From JAFGXT01 sp963677165 (lineage in GTDB: Bacteria; Verrucomicrobiota; Lentisphaeria; Victivallales; SZUA-371), in contig CAXXSX010000001.1 of assembly GCA_963677165.2 (NCBI GenBank), positions 868,001 to 932,000 of the forward strand: a stretch of 64,000 nt of DNA. Direction: 5' to 3'. Shown here piece after piece: positions 63,058 to 64,000 of the stretch (the stretch's first letter is position 1; each line of letters starts with the position of its first letter). Under the pieces are notes generated by a model. The model saw only the letters and a list, made by a program, of their open reading frames with translations. It did not search any database and had not been told where the DNA came from. The translations under genes and the position numbers were made by a program.

Positions 63058-63849
63058 TTAAGGAATATGCCACAAGGTTTTGAAATAGGGATCTGCTTCG
63101 TTTATTGTTTCTTTGCGACCGAAAATGAATAACTTATTCGGATTCTGACCAAATCTCAGGTTTTCAACATGTCCGTCTATCATACCGAAGCTGATTCCCA
63201 TACCATAATGGTCACGGAGGTTATTGATATTGGTATTGTAAACAATAGTGTAACCATTTAGATAGTTTGTGCCGTCATTAAAGACCGGAACACTGTATTC
63301 CAGGTTCATGATTGCCCGGGATGGAATATTTGACCGTGAAATTTTTCCGCCGATACCGCTACCGGCCGGTTTCCATGGCGGATTGGATTTTAATAACTGT
63401 CCATTCATGCAGTAGTTTGTTCTACTGTTGTCGACTAGTTTCCACGCGTCATCAACACCTACTCCCACAACCCAGTTTGCGGTGCTGTCACTGACTTTAT
63501 TGTGAGGGTTGCCGGTGCAGTCAAATACTTTCTTGCCGAATTTATAATCTTTGATCAATACCCACATCCAGTATGTGGATGAATATCTAATTCCGCCATT
63601 GCTGAGGCCTAGTCCCCAATGAGTTGGTAGTTGTCCATTAAAATCATTTGTGTAGAGCAGCATGCCTGTTGCAATGTTTTTCTGATTAGCTGTACAATTA
63701 ATGACCTTGGCTCTTGCGCGAGCTTTGTTCAAGGTTGGCAGCAGCATGCTTGCCAGGATTGCGATGATGGCGATCACGACGAGGAGTTCTATGAGTGTGA
63801 AAGTCCTGTGTGCCAACATGTTTTGCGGATGGTTCTGGGTTCTTTTCAT
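63058..63849 (-). CDS. Type II secretion pseudopilin-like protein
   Basis: A 263-residue protein with a prepilin N-terminus: basic leader, then FTLIELLVVIAIIAILASML as the methylated helix, followed by LPTLNKARARAK. The rest is a globular domain with GYTIVYNTNINNL and the C-terminal MIDGHVENLRFGQN, as in the many prepilin-like proteins of Lentisphaerae and Planctomycetes. The residue before the expected cleavage site is Thr, not the usual Gly. GGGAG precedes the ATG. Such proteins often lie beside sugar-use genes; the exact role is unknown. Confidence 0.9.
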   Translation of the reverse strand: MKRTQNHPQNMLAHRTFTLIELLVVIAIIAILASMLLPTLNKARARAKVINCTANQKNIATGMLLYTNDFNGQLPTHWGLGLSNGGIRYSSTYWMWVLIKDYKFGKKVFDCTGNPHNKVSDSTANWVVGVGVDDAWKLVDNSRTNYCMNGQLLKSNPPWKPAGSGIGGKISRSNIPSRAIMNLEYSVPVFNDGTNYLNGYTIVYNTNINNLRDHYGMGISFGMIDGHVENLRFGQNPNKLFIFGRKETINEADPYFKTLWHIP

Positions 63850-64000
63850 TATTGTTTCTCCCTGTTTATTTAAAAGTTTGTTCCTGTAATTATTATCGGT
63901 GCTCCGGTTGTTGTGATGCGTACCCGTCTATTTTGAGACTTAATCACTCTTTTTCGTCCAACACAATCAGTTACTGTTATTTTACTACCTTTGGTTGGGA
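63850..64000. other. Upstream region of the pseudopilin gene
   Basis: About 150 bases to the window edge. It must hold the pseudopilin promoter. GATAAT near 63896 on the minus strand is a weak -10 candidate; I see no gene. Confidence 0.4.

Noticed and set aside
1..64000. tRNA or rRNA genes
   Set aside because: Scanning by eye found no T-loop plus anticodon stem set or rRNA signature; a tRNAscan-SE run would settle it.

Overview
The window is bacterial, Gram-negative and of moderate GC, with AT-richer accessory islands. The best guess is the PVC group, most likely a Lentisphaerota relative (inference only). The reasons are a pseudopilin with the N-terminus FTLIELLVVIAIIAIL and a C-terminal GHVENLRF-type end, a VDDYLIEH-type five-bladed propeller glycosidase-like protein, secreted GPGG/beta-helix proteins, and a fused aldolase/short-chain dehydrogenase beside tandem CstA transporters. 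No rRNA, tRNA, CRISPR array or origin was seen.

Layout. 1-5 kb: a minus-strand chemotaxis operon (cheW, mcp, a small unknown gene, then cheA running off the left edge). 5.2-9.1 kb: a translationally coupled sensor kinase and NarL-type response regulator. 9.4-18.3 kb: recC-recB-recD, all overlapping. 18.4-22.6 kb: an accessory island in which two unrelated secreted-protein genes sit inside the same duplicated upstream and downstream flanks, followed by a strongly structured leader before a small STAS-like gene, with many palindromic repeats. 22.6-25.5 kb: a CaCA antiporter, then a Pit phosphate transporter with its DUF47 partner. 25.8-30 kb: neuB, a pseudouridine synthase, a sugar transferase and a radical SAM protein. 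30-36.5 kb: a probable operon of two CstA paralogues and a rhamnulose-1-phosphate aldolase/dehydrogenase fusion, then a sirtuin. 37-37.8 kb: a CvfB-like S1 protein bracketed by inverted hairpin repeats.

38.2-48.3 kb is the most striking region: nine head-to-tail paralogous genes for membrane-anchored leucine-rich-repeat proteins. They are separated by -1 to 5 bases, share an N-terminal anchor/CN..YGADKYL module, and differ in repeat number (6 to 13, about 93 repeats of about 21 residues in total). One perfect -10 box precedes the array. After it come a nitronate monooxygenase-like gene, an ilvB-type acetolactate synthase with a candidate Val/Leu-rich leader peptide, and a BioF/Kbl-like enzyme.

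53.4-58.3 kb is a second accessory island: a probably truncated DDE transposase, a secreted ankyrin protein, and a REP-associated tyrosine transposase (RAYT) element with its own terminal repeats. The RAYT lies between a signal-peptide fragment and a C-terminal fragment of a secreted protein, directly upstream of a double-cysteine-motif gene resembling the SitI6 immunity family. The window ends with an AraC regulator divergent from a glycosidase-like gene, a secreted LTxxQ/beta-helix protein, and a pseudopilin, the last two followed by clear intrinsic terminators.

Across the window at least five families of intergenic hairpin repeats (called A, B, D, E and F here) recur. Several copies show compensatory changes in their stems.
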